Of a stretch of 34,402 nucleotides of DNA, positions 7,387 to 14,953 are shown piece by piece; positions within the stretch are counted from its first letter, which is position 1, and every line of letters begins with the position of its first letter. The position numbers and the translations under genes were made by a program. Under the pieces are notes generated by a model that was not told the origin of the DNA, searched no databases, and saw only the letters and a list, made by a program, of their open reading frames with translations. This DNA comes from Hadesarchaea archaeon (GTDB lineage: Archaea > Hadarchaeota > Hadarchaeia > Hadarchaeales > Hadarchaeaceae): the NCBI GenBank assembly GCA_030601665.1, contig JAUWBP010000001.1, positions 1-34,402 of the forward strand, read 5' to 3'.

Positions 7387-8402
7387 TGTATCACCAATGG
7401 TTGAAGATTTTCTGGCAGTTTATCAACATCGCTCGCCACGGCGGGGATTATCGGCGGCTGACCCCAATTCTCAAAAACCTCCCACCCATACTCAGTTATT
7501 AATAATGTTATGAACTCGATTGCCAAATTCTCATTCGGCGCATTCTTGGGTATGGTTATCCCATAGACGATAGGTTTGGCGGTAAACATTTTTTCGTTCG
7601 CAAGCCGCACCTTAACTTGTTTATAGATGTTTTCGTAGTCTATGCTGGCTAGATTGATTCCATCGGGGAGCTCTACAAATCCAAATCCACGTTGGACCGC
7701 GACGCTTCTGTATTCAAATGCGTAATCGATGCTTTGTACTTCCAACTTGACAAGTAGGCTTACTGACTTATCTGAAATCTCCAGCTTATTGGTATTTGGA
7801 TCCAAGTCCTCTGGCACCTTTATTAGATAATTGTCGTTTCCCTCAATCGCCTCGATGTTGGTGTTGGCCACGATTAAATCATCAAAAATCGTGGAGTTAT
7901 CATAGCGAATTTCTGCAAGCTGAAAAACCATTGCCGTGCGATAGCCGCAGGGATCAAGGTTAGGGTTGCCAAATCCAAACTTCACGCCAGTTCTATTGAG
8001 GATTTCATACCAATTGTTCTCGTTGATCTCATCTGCATAATCGCTCTCGGTGGTATAGGTGAGCACCATTTCGTTACGTGCAAACTGGATATACCAATCC
8101 GCGTACTCGGGGAACATCATCATAGGGATTAGCGAGTAGTCCGCCGAGGCGAGGATGTCCGCAGCTTTATGAAGTTCAGTTATCTGCATAATGGCGTCCA
8201 CACTGCCATGGGATTCAAGTTGCACGTCTACATCATGAGAGCTTTCGAATTGTTTTTCAATTTCCTCAAAGGGTACCGTAAGGCTACCAGCGTGGGAAAT
8301 CTTCAGCACGCGTTTCCCCCCTATGGAAAATACGAGTACACCCAAGACGACGGCTATCGTTACCAGAGCGATAATGGTTTTTTCTGTGCCGATACTTTTC
8401 AT
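7383..8402 (-). CDS. wtpA: Tungstate/molybdate-binding protein WtpA
   Basis: Extracellular substrate-binding protein that delivers tungstate or molybdate to WtpBC. Seen: an N-terminal hydrophobic stretch (about residues 9-27, IIALVTIAVVLGVLVFSIGG) that acts as signal or membrane anchor, with no lipobox Cys; then LKISHAGSLTVPFEEIEKQF, the family's hallmark, followed by ESHGSVDAIMQITEL, ADILASADYSLIP and NPNLDPCGYRTAM. Start: ATG 8402 is preferred, 8 bases after AGGGGAA; ATG 8408 is only 2 bases from it and would add two residues. First gene of the wtpABC operon, divergent from the TRAM gene. Confidence 0.93.
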   Translation of the reverse strand: MKSIGTEKTIIALVTIAVVLGVLVFSIGGKRVLKISHAGSLTVPFEEIEKQFESSHDVDVQLESHGSVDAIMQITELHKAADILASADYSLIPMMMFPEYADWYIQFARNEMVLTYTTESDYADEINENNWYEILNRTGVKFGFGNPNLDPCGYRTAMVFQLAEIRYDNSTIFDDLIVANTNIEAIEGNDNYLIKVPEDLDPNTNKLEISDKSVSLLVKLEVQSIDYAFEYRSVAVQRGFGFVELPDGINLASIDYENIYKQVKVRLANEKMFTAKPIVYGITIPKNAPNENLAIEFITLLITEYGWEVFENWGQPPIIPAVASDVDKLPENLQPLVIQ

Positions 8403-8417
8403 ACTCATATTTCCCCT

Positions 8418-8429
8418 TTAGTTAACTAA
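8418..8429. promoter_or_regulatory. 12-base perfect palindrome, probable operator of wtpABC
   Basis: TTAGTTAACTAA is self-complementary over all 12 bases. It sits between the wtpA TATA-like box (8433-8445) and the ribosome binding site (8411-8417), the position where archaeal repressors usually block initiation. A second inverted repeat, TTAAT-C-ATTAA, lies upstream of the box at 8453-8463. A metal-oxyanion repressor binding here is inferred; the regulator is not in this window. Confidence 0.45.
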
Positions 8430-8432
8430 CAT

Positions 8433-8445
8433 GCTTAAAAATTTT
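8433..8445 (-). promoter_or_regulatory. Probable TATA box of wtpABC
   Basis: On the - strand AAAATTTTTAAGC lies about 30 bases ahead of the wtpA start and just beyond the palindrome at 8418-8429. It is the best box in an A+T-rich 149-base divergent intergenic region. Confidence 0.5.
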
Positions 8446-8504
8446 CTTTTTGTTAATCATTAAAGGTTATCAAACGAAAACGTTTTTCCTACTGTCCCGC
8501 ACGC

Positions 8505-8515
8505 AAACTTATAAG
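8505..8515 (+). promoter_or_regulatory. Probable TATA box of the TRAM gene
   Basis: AAACTTATAAG, a near-consensus archaeal box. The predicted start site near 8537 leaves a leader of about 20 bases with AAAGGAG at 8543-8549. This rules against the longer ORF that begins at 8450, upstream of the box. Confidence 0.6.
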
Positions 8516-8557
8516 CGCAGTCACCCACATTTTCTTGCAACAAAAGGAGTTGAAGAA

Positions 8558-8776
8558 GTGTATAGACCCAGAGAGCAAACGGGACCACCTGCACCGGTGA
8601 ACGTTGGCGATACCCACGACGTGAAGATTGAATCGAAGGGCAAAGGCGGAGATGGGATCGCCCGCATTCAGGGCTTCGTGGTCTTTGTACCGGGCGCGAA
8701 TCCCGGGGATGAAATAAAGGTCCGCATCAGTGCGGTGCGGCAAAGGTTTGCGACAGCTGAAGTTGTTACGGAGTAA
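8558..8776 (+). CDS. Small single-domain TRAM protein
   Basis: A 72-residue protein made of little more than a TRAM domain, an OB-type RNA-binding fold. Known for the family: stand-alone archaeal TRAM proteins act as RNA chaperones. Seen: a short N-terminal tail (VYRPREQTGPPAPVNVGD) then EVKIE-type strand, SKGKGGDGIARIQGFVVFVP, GDEIKVRI and FATAEVV, the full family pattern. Start GTG 8558 is set by AAAGGAG 8 bases upstream and by the TATA box at 8505-8515; the frame is open further upstream but would begin before the promoter. Single-gene transcript, divergent from wtpABC; TTTTT follows the stop. Confidence 0.9.
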   Translation: MYRPREQTGPPAPVNVGDTHDVKIESKGKGGDGIARIQGFVVFVPGANPGDEIKVRISAVRQRFATAEVVTE

Positions 8777-8879
8777 GCTCATTTTTACTCTGGACTTTGG
8801 CAACCTCGCTTGGCTTAGCGGTAGCTATTTCAGGTTAATTGCTTAAGAGCTGGCAAGAGAAATTGTTCGAGGTTCAAGG

Positions 8880-9866
8880 ATGTTGTGTTTGGGCATCGAG
8901 GGCACTGCGCACACGCTTGGCGTGGGCATCGTGGACTCGCGAGGGAAGGTGTTCGCGAATGCTTCAAGGACTTATGTGCCAGCGAAGGGGGGCATTCATC
9001 CTCGGGAGGCGGCGCAGTTTCATGCCGCCAACGCGCGCGTGGTTCTAGATGAGGCATTAAAAGCCGCGAGGGTAGCTATCGAAGATGTCGATCTCCTGGC
9101 ATTTTCGGCTGGTCCGGGCCTTGGCCCCTGTTTACGTACAGCGGCAACAGCGGCGAGGGCACTGGCGAGCTGGCTCGATGTCCCAATCATCTCAGTTAAC
9201 CACTGCATCGCGCATGTCGAGATCGGCTGTTTAACCGAGCGAGCTAAAGATCCCGTGACGCTTTACGTGAGCGGGGGCAACACCCAAGTCATAGCTTTCG
9301 ACGCCGGTCGCTACCGCGTTTTCGGCGAAACCCTTGATATCCCGGTGGGCAACTGCTTTGATGTCTTCGGTCGAGAGGTTGGGCTTCCTCACCCCGGCGG
9401 GCCCACCGTTGAGCGATTTGCGCGAGAGGGAAAGCGCTATATCCCGCTGCCCTGCGTGGTCAAGGGGATGGACCTATCGTTCTCAGGGTTGATGACCGAA
9501 GCCGTGCGAAAACATCGCGCTGGCGCCGATTTACACGACCTCTGCTACAGCCTCCAGGAAACTGCTTTCGCAGCGCTTGTTGAGGTAACGGAACGAGCGG
9601 TCGCACATACAGAGAAAAAAGAGGTTATGCTCACGGGTGGGGTTGCGGCAAATAAAAGGTTAGGGGAGATGTTGAAATTAATGGCAAAAGAACATGGGGC
9701 GAAATTCTTTGTGCCCCCGATGGAACTTTGCGCAGATAATGGAGCCATGATAAGTTGGACGGGCATTTTGGCATACAAACATGGGCGCAGACAAAAGCTC
9801 AGGGAAGCTGGGGTAAAACAACGTTGGCGAACCGATCAAGTCGACATCCCTTGGAGGACTGGTTAA
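8880..9866 (+). CDS. kae1: KEOPS subunit Kae1, tRNA threonylcarbamoyltransferase
   Basis: Catalytic subunit of KEOPS that transfers threonylcarbamoyl to A37 of ANN-decoding tRNAs (t6A). Seen: 328 residues, ASKHA fold; metal ligands H108 and H112 in NHCIAHVEIG and D286 in CADNGAM; nucleotide-binding VSGGNTQV (130-137) and LTGGVAANKRL (251-261). GAGGTT at 8869-8874 precedes the ATG by five bases. It is followed with no gap by bud32 as a separate gene; in several archaea the two are fused. Operon: kae1-bud32-XTPase-uS15. Confidence 0.96.
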   Translation: MLCLGIEGTAHTLGVGIVDSRGKVFANASRTYVPAKGGIHPREAAQFHAANARVVLDEALKAARVAIEDVDLLAFSAGPGLGPCLRTAATAARALASWLDVPIISVNHCIAHVEIGCLTERAKDPVTLYVSGGNTQVIAFDAGRYRVFGETLDIPVGNCFDVFGREVGLPHPGGPTVERFAREGKRYIPLPCVVKGMDLSFSGLMTEAVRKHRAGADLHDLCYSLQETAFAALVEVTERAVAHTEKKEVMLTGGVAANKRLGEMLKLMAKEHGAKFFVPPMELCADNGAMISWTGILAYKHGRRQKLREAGVKQRWRTDQVDIPWRTG

Positions 9867-10526
9867 ATGTTGATGAAGAAAGGAGCTGAGGCCAACCTCT
9901 ACCTCGAGCCATTCGCGCGGGTGCTCCATCGCGCGGGCGAGGGCAAAGTCGTGGTCAAACATCGAATTTCCAAGCGCTACCGAATTCTCGAGATCGATAA
10001 ACAGCTCCGGGAGTCAAGAACTACGCTCGAGTCGAAACTTTTTGCGGATGCCAAGCGAGCCGGGGTACCAACACCACTCGTCTACGAGGTCGACCGGACG
10101 GCCATGCGCATAGTGATGGAGTTCATCGATGGCAGGCAGGTGAAGCTCGTGCTGGACAAATTGAAACCCAAAACGAGACGGAAGCTCTGTGAGCTCATAG
10201 GTAGACAAGTAGCCCGCTTGCACCGCGCCGGCATTGTGCACGGAGATCTCACGACCTCAAACATGATCTTAACACGTGAGGGCAAGGTTTACTTCGTCGA
10301 CTTTGGGCTGGGTGAATACAATCCCTCGCTCGAAGCTCGCGGCGTTGATTTACATTTGCTTAGGCGCGCCCTTCAAAGTATCCATTTTCGTATCACCGAC
10401 GAGGCTTACCGCGCGGTTTTAGCCGGTTACAAGCGAGAATTCGGCGAGGGGGCAAACAAGGTGATCAAGCGGGTTGAAGAAATCAAGCGCCGCGGGCGTT
10501 ACGTGCCCAAGGAGGAGCGGGCATGA
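9867..10526 (+). CDS. bud32: KEOPS subunit Bud32, small atypical protein kinase/ATPase
   Basis: Partner of Kae1; its ATPase activity supports t6A formation. Seen: 219 residues of minimal RIO-like kinase: candidate nucleotide Lys in VVVKHR (about 31), GVPTPLVYEVD, MEFIDG, catalytic HGDLTTSN (D127, N132), metal DFG (D145-G147), and a basic tail ending KRRGRYVPKEER typical of Bud32. The ATG directly follows the kae1 stop. Its own stop overlaps the next start (ATGA). Confidence 0.95.
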   Translation: MLMKKGAEANLYLEPFARVLHRAGEGKVVVKHRISKRYRILEIDKQLRESRTTLESKLFADAKRAGVPTPLVYEVDRTAMRIVMEFIDGRQVKLVLDKLKPKTRRKLCELIGRQVARLHRAGIVHGDLTTSNMILTREGKVYFVDFGLGEYNPSLEARGVDLHLLRRALQSIHFRITDEAYRAVLAGYKREFGEGANKVIKRVEEIKRRGRYVPKEERA

Positions 10527-11095
10527 CACTGATCTTCGTCACGGGCAACCGTCACAAGGTCGAGGAGGTGAGCGAGCTAGCGGGGCGCCACGGCATTGAG
10601 CTCGAGCACCGCGACACGTCCTACATCGAGATCCAAGCGGACGAGCTCGAGCAAGTGGTTCGCCCGGGCGTCCAGCAAGCATGCGCCCTGCTCAGGCAAC
10701 CCTGTTTCGCTGAGGACGCCGGGCTCTTCATCGAGGTTCTGCACGGTTTCCCGGGCCCCTACTCCAACTTCATCCTCCGAACCTTGGGCAACCGAGGTTT
10801 GCTGAAGCTGATGAGTGGTGAAAAAGATCGGCGGGCCGAGTTCAGGTCAGCCGTCGGATACTGCGAGCCCGGGGAGAAGCCCGAGGTCTTCACGGGGAAA
10901 GTCGAGGGAACCATCGCGCTCGAGGCCAAGGGCACACAAGGATTTGGATTTGACCCAATTTTCGTACCGAGCGAGGGAGATGGGCGAACGTTCGCCGAGA
11001 TATCGACAGGCGAGAAGAACTGCTTCTCCCACCGAGCTCGGGCAATCGAAGCATTTTTCAGATGGTATCAACAAAAGGAAAAGGTCAGTGGGTGA
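10523..11095 (+). CDS. XTP/dITP pyrophosphohydrolase (RdgB/HAM1 family)
   Basis: House-cleaning enzyme that hydrolyses deaminated purine nucleotides (XTP, dITP) to monophosphates, keeping them out of DNA and RNA. Seen: 190 residues; TGNRHKVEE (7-15), AEDAGLFIEVL with the probable metal/base Asp at 65, GFGFDPIFVP near 140 and SHRARA near 170. Coupled to bud32 by ATGA overlap. The ORF continues in one open frame to TGA just before uS15. Confidence 0.94.
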   Translation: MTLIFVTGNRHKVEEVSELAGRHGIELEHRDTSYIEIQADELEQVVRPGVQQACALLRQPCFAEDAGLFIEVLHGFPGPYSNFILRTLGNRGLLKLMSGEKDRRAEFRSAVGYCEPGEKPEVFTGKVEGTIALEAKGTQGFGFDPIFVPSEGDGRTFAEISTGEKNCFSHRARAIEAFFRWYQQKEKVSG

Positions 11096-11099
11096 ACGA

Positions 11100-11522
11100 A
11101 TGGCGAGCGAGCGAAGGAAACGTGCGGGCGCAAGGCTGAGCGAGCTATCTTCGCGCGAGGTGGAGGATCTCGTGGTGAAGCTTGCGAAGGAGGGCACCCC
11201 TCCGAGCCTAATAGGCATAATCCTGCGCGACCAGCATGCGGTTCCCAGCATCAATGAGGCGACGGGGAAGAGTGTGAAGCAGATTTTTGATGCCAACGAC
11301 ATAAAACCCGAGTTGCCCGAGGATCTCATAAATAAAATTCGCAAGGCGGTGTCCCTGTACAGCCACCTTGACCGCAACCCGAAGGATTTCGGGAGCAAGC
11401 GCGCGCTGGAAGTGATCGAGGCCGAGATCAACAAGCTGGCCAAGTACTACAAGCAAAAAGGGGGTTTGCCACCCAACTGGCGGTACGACCGCGAGCGAGC
11501 AGCCCTCTTGGTGCGAGCATAA
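11100..11522 (+). CDS. rps15: Small ribosomal subunit protein uS15
   Basis: Ribosomal protein of the archaeal/eukaryotic (S13e) type. Seen: LSSREVEDLVVKLAKEG, PSLIGIILRDQHAVPSIN, then NPKDFGSKRALEVIEAEINK and the conserved ending LPPNWRYDRERAALLVR. It is 140 residues; the usual basic N-terminus of about 20 residues (Met-Ala-Arg-Met-His type) is shortened to MASERRKRAGARL. Start: ATG 11100, five bases after the XTPase stop with GGGTGA upstream; GTG 11088 is an alternative adding four residues. Followed by RecJ-like genes, the usual euryarchaeal order. Confidence 0.94.
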   Translation: MASERRKRAGARLSELSSREVEDLVVKLAKEGTPPSLIGIILRDQHAVPSINEATGKSVKQIFDANDIKPELPEDLINKIRKAVSLYSHLDRNPKDFGSKRALEVIEAEINKLAKYYKQKGGLPPNWRYDRERAALLVRA

Positions 11523-11531
11523 GACAACAGA

Positions 11532-11546
11532 TTTCTCTCATTTTTT
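11532..11546 (+). terminator. T-rich transcription stop after uS15
   Basis: TTTCTCTCATTTTTT begins ten bases after the uS15 stop. Archaeal intrinsic termination uses such T-runs without a hairpin. It would end the kae1-bud32-XTPase-uS15 transcript. Confidence 0.5.
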
Positions 11547-11625
11547 ACAATAACCCGCGACAAGCGTTAATAGCTCCGATTGTAATAGGCTAAAAGAAAG
11601 CCATAAATTCACGGGAGGTTCTAGC

Positions 11626-13035
11626 ATGGGTCGTGCTGAAATCCGGAGGTTCCAGCAAGCAGCCGAGGAGGTAGTTTCATTCCTCAAGCCGAGACTGGGC
11701 GGTGATACCCGCGCCAAGATTATTTCCCACACGGATGCAGACGGGATAGCCGGAGCAGCGATCTTCGCGAGATGTCTTTACACGTATAACGTCTCTTTCA
11801 ACGTCAAGTTCACACGTCCGTTAAAGCCGGACGAGGTGGCCGAGCTCGGGAAGGAAGGCCACGACCTCTTCGTGTTCATCGACCAAGGGAGCGGCCAGAT
11901 CGAGGCGATCCACAAGTTCATCCTCAGCCAAAAGCGCGATGTCGTCGTGATCGACCATCACCCGGGGGAGTTCCCCGAGCACCCCAACTTAGCTTACTTG
12001 AACCCTCACGCGTGCGGGCTCAACGGCGCGAAGGATGTGAGCGCCAGCGGGGCCGTTTATTCCATCGTCGAGCACATAGACCGAAGCTTTAGACCGCTCG
12101 TGGGGCTCGCGGTCGCAGGGGCGATCGGTGACCGCCAGGAATTCTTCTCGGGGTTCACGGGAGTCAATGACACCTTGGTAAAGCGGGCGATTGATTTGGG
12201 TTTCTTGCGCGTGGGCGAGGGGCTGAGACTTATCGGGCGCACCCTGAGCCCAGTGGTGGAATGCCTCAGGCTTACAACGAGGCCCTACATCTCCGGGATC
12301 TCCGGAAACCCATCGGCATGTCGTTCTCTTGTCGACACACTCGGCCTCTCGCCATCTAGTACTTTGGTCGAGCTAGGCTCGGAGACGGAGCGGAGGCTGC
12401 GGGATGCTCTCTTCGCCCGAGTTGGTTCCCTAGCGACCAGTGAGGAGTTCTGCCACACGCTTTGGGGGACAACCTATAGCCTGACCACGGAAGACCTTGT
12501 CGGCCCTCGCGACCTCAGGGAGTACGTGGCGGTGCTCGACGCGTGCAGAGACCTCCAAAAGTCGGAGGTCGGCTTCGCCGTGGCGGTGGGCGACCGGACG
12601 GCACAGACCGAGGCGCTGGCCCTCCTGAACAGCCGTCAGGAACAAATGCTGGAGGCGTTAGGATGGTTCGTCTCCCACCCCGACACCTTCAAGCTCACGC
12701 CAAGCTTGAGGTACATCTACTTCGGCAGTGCAGTGAATTCAGCAATGGTGGGTGAGGTGCTCTCGCTCGCAATGGAATCGGGGTTGGTCACAACGGATCG
12801 CCCGATTGTCGGCATCGCGGACGCCGGCGCGGAGGAGTTGAAGATTTCGGCTCGAAGTACACCCGGCTTGGCGATGCTGGGAATAAATGTTGGGCGGGCC
12901 TTGGCGATGGCTGCAGGGATAGTGGGAGGTAAGGGCGGGGGCCACGATGTGGCGGCTGCAGCCCGAATACCGCGGGAACGGATGAACGAATTTTTAGCCC
13001 AGCTGGATCAACTGCTCTCGGGAGGCGACAGATGA
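11626..13035 (+). CDS. RecJ-like DHH-family single-strand exonuclease (GAN-type)
   Basis: DHH phosphoesterase of the archaeal RecJ/GAN group; homologues are 5'-3' single-strand nucleases, some bound to the replisome factor GINS. Seen: motif I HTDADG (35-40), motif II DQG (86-88), motif III DHH (110-112), motif IV GDR (D168), and the DHHA1 motif GGGH (437-440). All metal ligands are present, so it should be active. Start ATG 11626 with GGGAGGT at 11613-11619. Its stop overlaps the start of the second RecJ-like gene (ATGA). Being beside uS15 is typical. DNA versus RNA preference cannot be read from sequence. Confidence 0.9.
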   Translation: MGRAEIRRFQQAAEEVVSFLKPRLGGDTRAKIISHTDADGIAGAAIFARCLYTYNVSFNVKFTRPLKPDEVAELGKEGHDLFVFIDQGSGQIEAIHKFILSQKRDVVVIDHHPGEFPEHPNLAYLNPHACGLNGAKDVSASGAVYSIVEHIDRSFRPLVGLAVAGAIGDRQEFFSGFTGVNDTLVKRAIDLGFLRVGEGLRLIGRTLSPVVECLRLTTRPYISGISGNPSACRSLVDTLGLSPSSTLVELGSETERRLRDALFARVGSLATSEEFCHTLWGTTYSLTTEDLVGPRDLREYVAVLDACRDLQKSEVGFAVAVGDRTAQTEALALLNSRQEQMLEALGWFVSHPDTFKLTPSLRYIYFGSAVNSAMVGEVLSLAMESGLVTTDRPIVGIADAGAEELKISARSTPGLAMLGINVGRALAMAAGIVGGKGGGHDVAAAARIPRERMNEFLAQLDQLLSGGDR

Positions 13036-14450
13036 GCTACGAAGAGCAGGTCCAACAGCTCTTCAGAACGGACCCCGGCTTCGCGAGTACAGTGAGACTG
13101 CTCGAGAAGCTGAATAAGCTCAAGCATCCCCGCGTGCTCAATTTCTCGCATCACGACCTCGATGGAATTACAAGCGCCTTCATCGTTCGGCGGCTGCTCG
13201 AGCGCTATCTGGACGCGGAGGTCGTGACAAAGCTCCCCCCATACTTCAAATTGTCAGAGGAGTCGCTCCGGGAAACTTTGGAGGGCGAAGGTCGTTTTGA
13301 TTTACTTTTGCTTACGGACAAGGGAACGTTTGGATACTACGATGATTTTCTGAAGTGCATCGAGCGAGTTTTGATTTTAGATCATCATCCACACGATGGC
13401 AGACCCAAGCGATGTACCGTGCTCAATCCATCGATCGATCGTCCAGTGCCCGCCGCGGCATCCTTGCTCTGCCATATGCTCACTACCAAGCTTGGCTCAA
13501 CTGACGATTATGACGACTTCGCGGCGCTCCTTGGCTGTCGGGGTGATTTCGCGTTTGACCCCGTGCAAAAGACCTCCGTGGACTTCGTTAGGCCATTCAT
13601 CGAGCGAGCAAGGGAGAAGTTCCCGCATGCGTTTGAGATCAAGCTGGAGCGTTCGACGATGTTCGACTTGCTTGACGTGAACCGTACTGTGCTCATAAAT
13701 CAAATTGGGGAGGTATTACACGCGGGCTGTTTGGCACACCTCTACAACCAAACCTTGGGCATCGATATGCACTACGGCCCGGAGCTCGTCTTCAATTTCT
13801 TACTCGAGCTGGTGAAGCGGGAAGATAGGCCGGCCGATTTTCGCACGATCGCAGATGTGTTGGGGCGCATGCCGAAGGGCCAAATGTTATCTCGGGTGTT
13901 CGAACAATACAAATCGGATTGGAACATGCTCAACAGGCGAGCTAAAAACACGGTGTTTTTGGATGAGGTTCTTGGCGTGGGGATTTACATGCTGTTCGCC
14001 GAGGAGGCGCCGGCGATGCGGGCGACGCCGTTTCCGGCAATTCTCCCCTTTGTTGCTTCAAAGCGTTTGGACGAGCTGAAGCTGGCGGGTGGCCACCTCC
14101 ACGTGATGTTGACCATCTTCTGCCCGAAGGAACGAGGGGTCCACATTTCGATGCGCGGGGGCGGTGGGATGCTCGACTGTGGGATGATGTGCTTCCAACT
14201 GGCGAGTCATCTGCGAGAGCTATACCCGGAGCAGGAGGGCATAGGGGGTGGAGGGCACGACCGCGCAGCCGAGTGCGTGGTCGACAAGCCCGTGCCGATG
14301 TACGCGGTGATGCATGGGCTGCTGGCGCTTGTGCAGGAGATGAGTAGAATAGCCAAGGCGCTCAAGAGCGGCGAGGTGACGCAAGAAGATGCTGAAAAGG
14401 CGAGGTTGCTTGGACTGGACCGCAATTTGAAAGTTGACTCAGTTTTGTAA
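13032..14450 (+). CDS. Second RecJ-like DHH-family protein
   Basis: Divergent paralog of the preceding gene, 472 residues. Seen: motif I HHDLDG (40-45), a changed motif II TDKGT (95-99; the usual short Asp-x-Gly is kept as D96 and G98), motif III DHH (117-119), motif IV RGD (D172), and GGGGH (405-409). The ligand set is therefore intact and activity is likely, though the middle region (190-340) is unlike RecJ1. Translationally coupled to it by four bases, which suggests the two proteins work together, perhaps as a hetero-oligomer; that is inference. Other archaea also carry paired RecJ-like proteins. A long helical tail (about 430-472) follows DHHA1. Confidence 0.85.
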   Translation: MSYEEQVQQLFRTDPGFASTVRLLEKLNKLKHPRVLNFSHHDLDGITSAFIVRRLLERYLDAEVVTKLPPYFKLSEESLRETLEGEGRFDLLLLTDKGTFGYYDDFLKCIERVLILDHHPHDGRPKRCTVLNPSIDRPVPAAASLLCHMLTTKLGSTDDYDDFAALLGCRGDFAFDPVQKTSVDFVRPFIERAREKFPHAFEIKLERSTMFDLLDVNRTVLINQIGEVLHAGCLAHLYNQTLGIDMHYGPELVFNFLLELVKREDRPADFRTIADVLGRMPKGQMLSRVFEQYKSDWNMLNRRAKNTVFLDEVLGVGIYMLFAEEAPAMRATPFPAILPFVASKRLDELKLAGGHLHVMLTIFCPKERGVHISMRGGGGMLDCGMMCFQLASHLRELYPEQEGIGGGGHDRAAECVVDKPVPMYAVMHGLLALVQEMSRIAKALKSGEVTQEDAEKARLLGLDRNLKVDSVL

Positions 14451-14480
14451 CTACACTTGATTTCTTCTCCCATTGACCAA

Positions 14481-14489
14481 GTTTTAAGA
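14481..14489 (+). promoter_or_regulatory. Probable TATA box for the 14519 gene
   Basis: GTTTTAAGA in the 68-base gap after the second RecJ-like gene. It predicts a start near 14510 and a leader under ten bases, so the transcript is probably nearly leaderless. Confidence 0.5.
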
Positions 14490-14518
14490 GCCTGGGCGAA
14501 AGATGATTTGGGAATCAT

Positions 14519-14944
14519 ATGACATTGGAGCAGAGCGAGTACCAGAAGTTGGTGGAGCGAATAATCGAGCTTTTCGAGCGTCACCGCGGAGACCCGAGTG
14601 CGCGTGAGGCCATTCTCTCGGAGCTGAGAACCCTCTACAAAAAAATCCCGATTTATCCCGGGATCATCACCGAACTGTTGCCGAAGGTCGTCCAATCGAC
14701 CGAGCTGGATAAGCTGAAAGAGGGGGAGGAAGTGGCGTTCGTTTTGAGGGATGGGTGCACGGTATCGGGGAAGGTAGCGGAAATCGGTCCGAGTGAGATA
14801 AAACTTGACGAGGGCAGGCGATTAGATATCAGCAGCTTGGCCGAGAAGGTTTCGGTGCGAAGAGAAGACGTGCGGGAGGCAAAGGTCATCTCGCGCGTCG
14901 TGCTCGAGAAGGAATGGCCGAGCTTGGATTTCGAAGAGGAGTGA
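14519..14944 (+). CDS. Uncharacterised 141-residue protein, possible Sm-like C-terminal fold
   Basis: Family not recognised. Seen: residues 1-60 are helical and charged (YQKLVERIIELFERH, then ILSELRTLYKKIP), with IYPGIITELLPKVVQ following. Residues 70-115 alternate hydrophobic and polar as in a small beta barrel, with VAFVLRDGCTVSGKVAEIG, IKLDEGRRLDISSL, reminiscent of Sm/LSm proteins; an acidic tail ends the protein. No catalytic motif or Cys pairs. It is followed after nine bases by the Clp1-type RNA kinase and likely shares its transcript, so an RNA-related role is plausible but inferred only from this neighbourhood and the fold guess. Confidence 0.75.
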   Translation: MTLEQSEYQKLVERIIELFERHRGDPSAREAILSELRTLYKKIPIYPGIITELLPKVVQSTELDKLKEGEEVAFVLRDGCTVSGKVAEIGPSEIKLDEGRRLDISSLAEKVSVRREDVREAKVISRVVLEKEWPSLDFEEE

Positions 14945-14953
14945 GGTGCCCGT

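Noticed and set aside
8797..8879. tRNA-like fragments (AGCGGTAGC as D-loop, GTTCGAGG as T-loop) ahead of kae1
   Set aside because: The stems do not pair: no 7-base acceptor stem and no T-stem around the TTCGAGG loop. Better read as leader with GAGGTT binding site.
10815..11099. Upstream open extension of the uS15 frame
   Set aside because: It overlaps XTPase in another frame and its residues do not resemble uS15; ATG 11100 or GTG 11088 is the real start.
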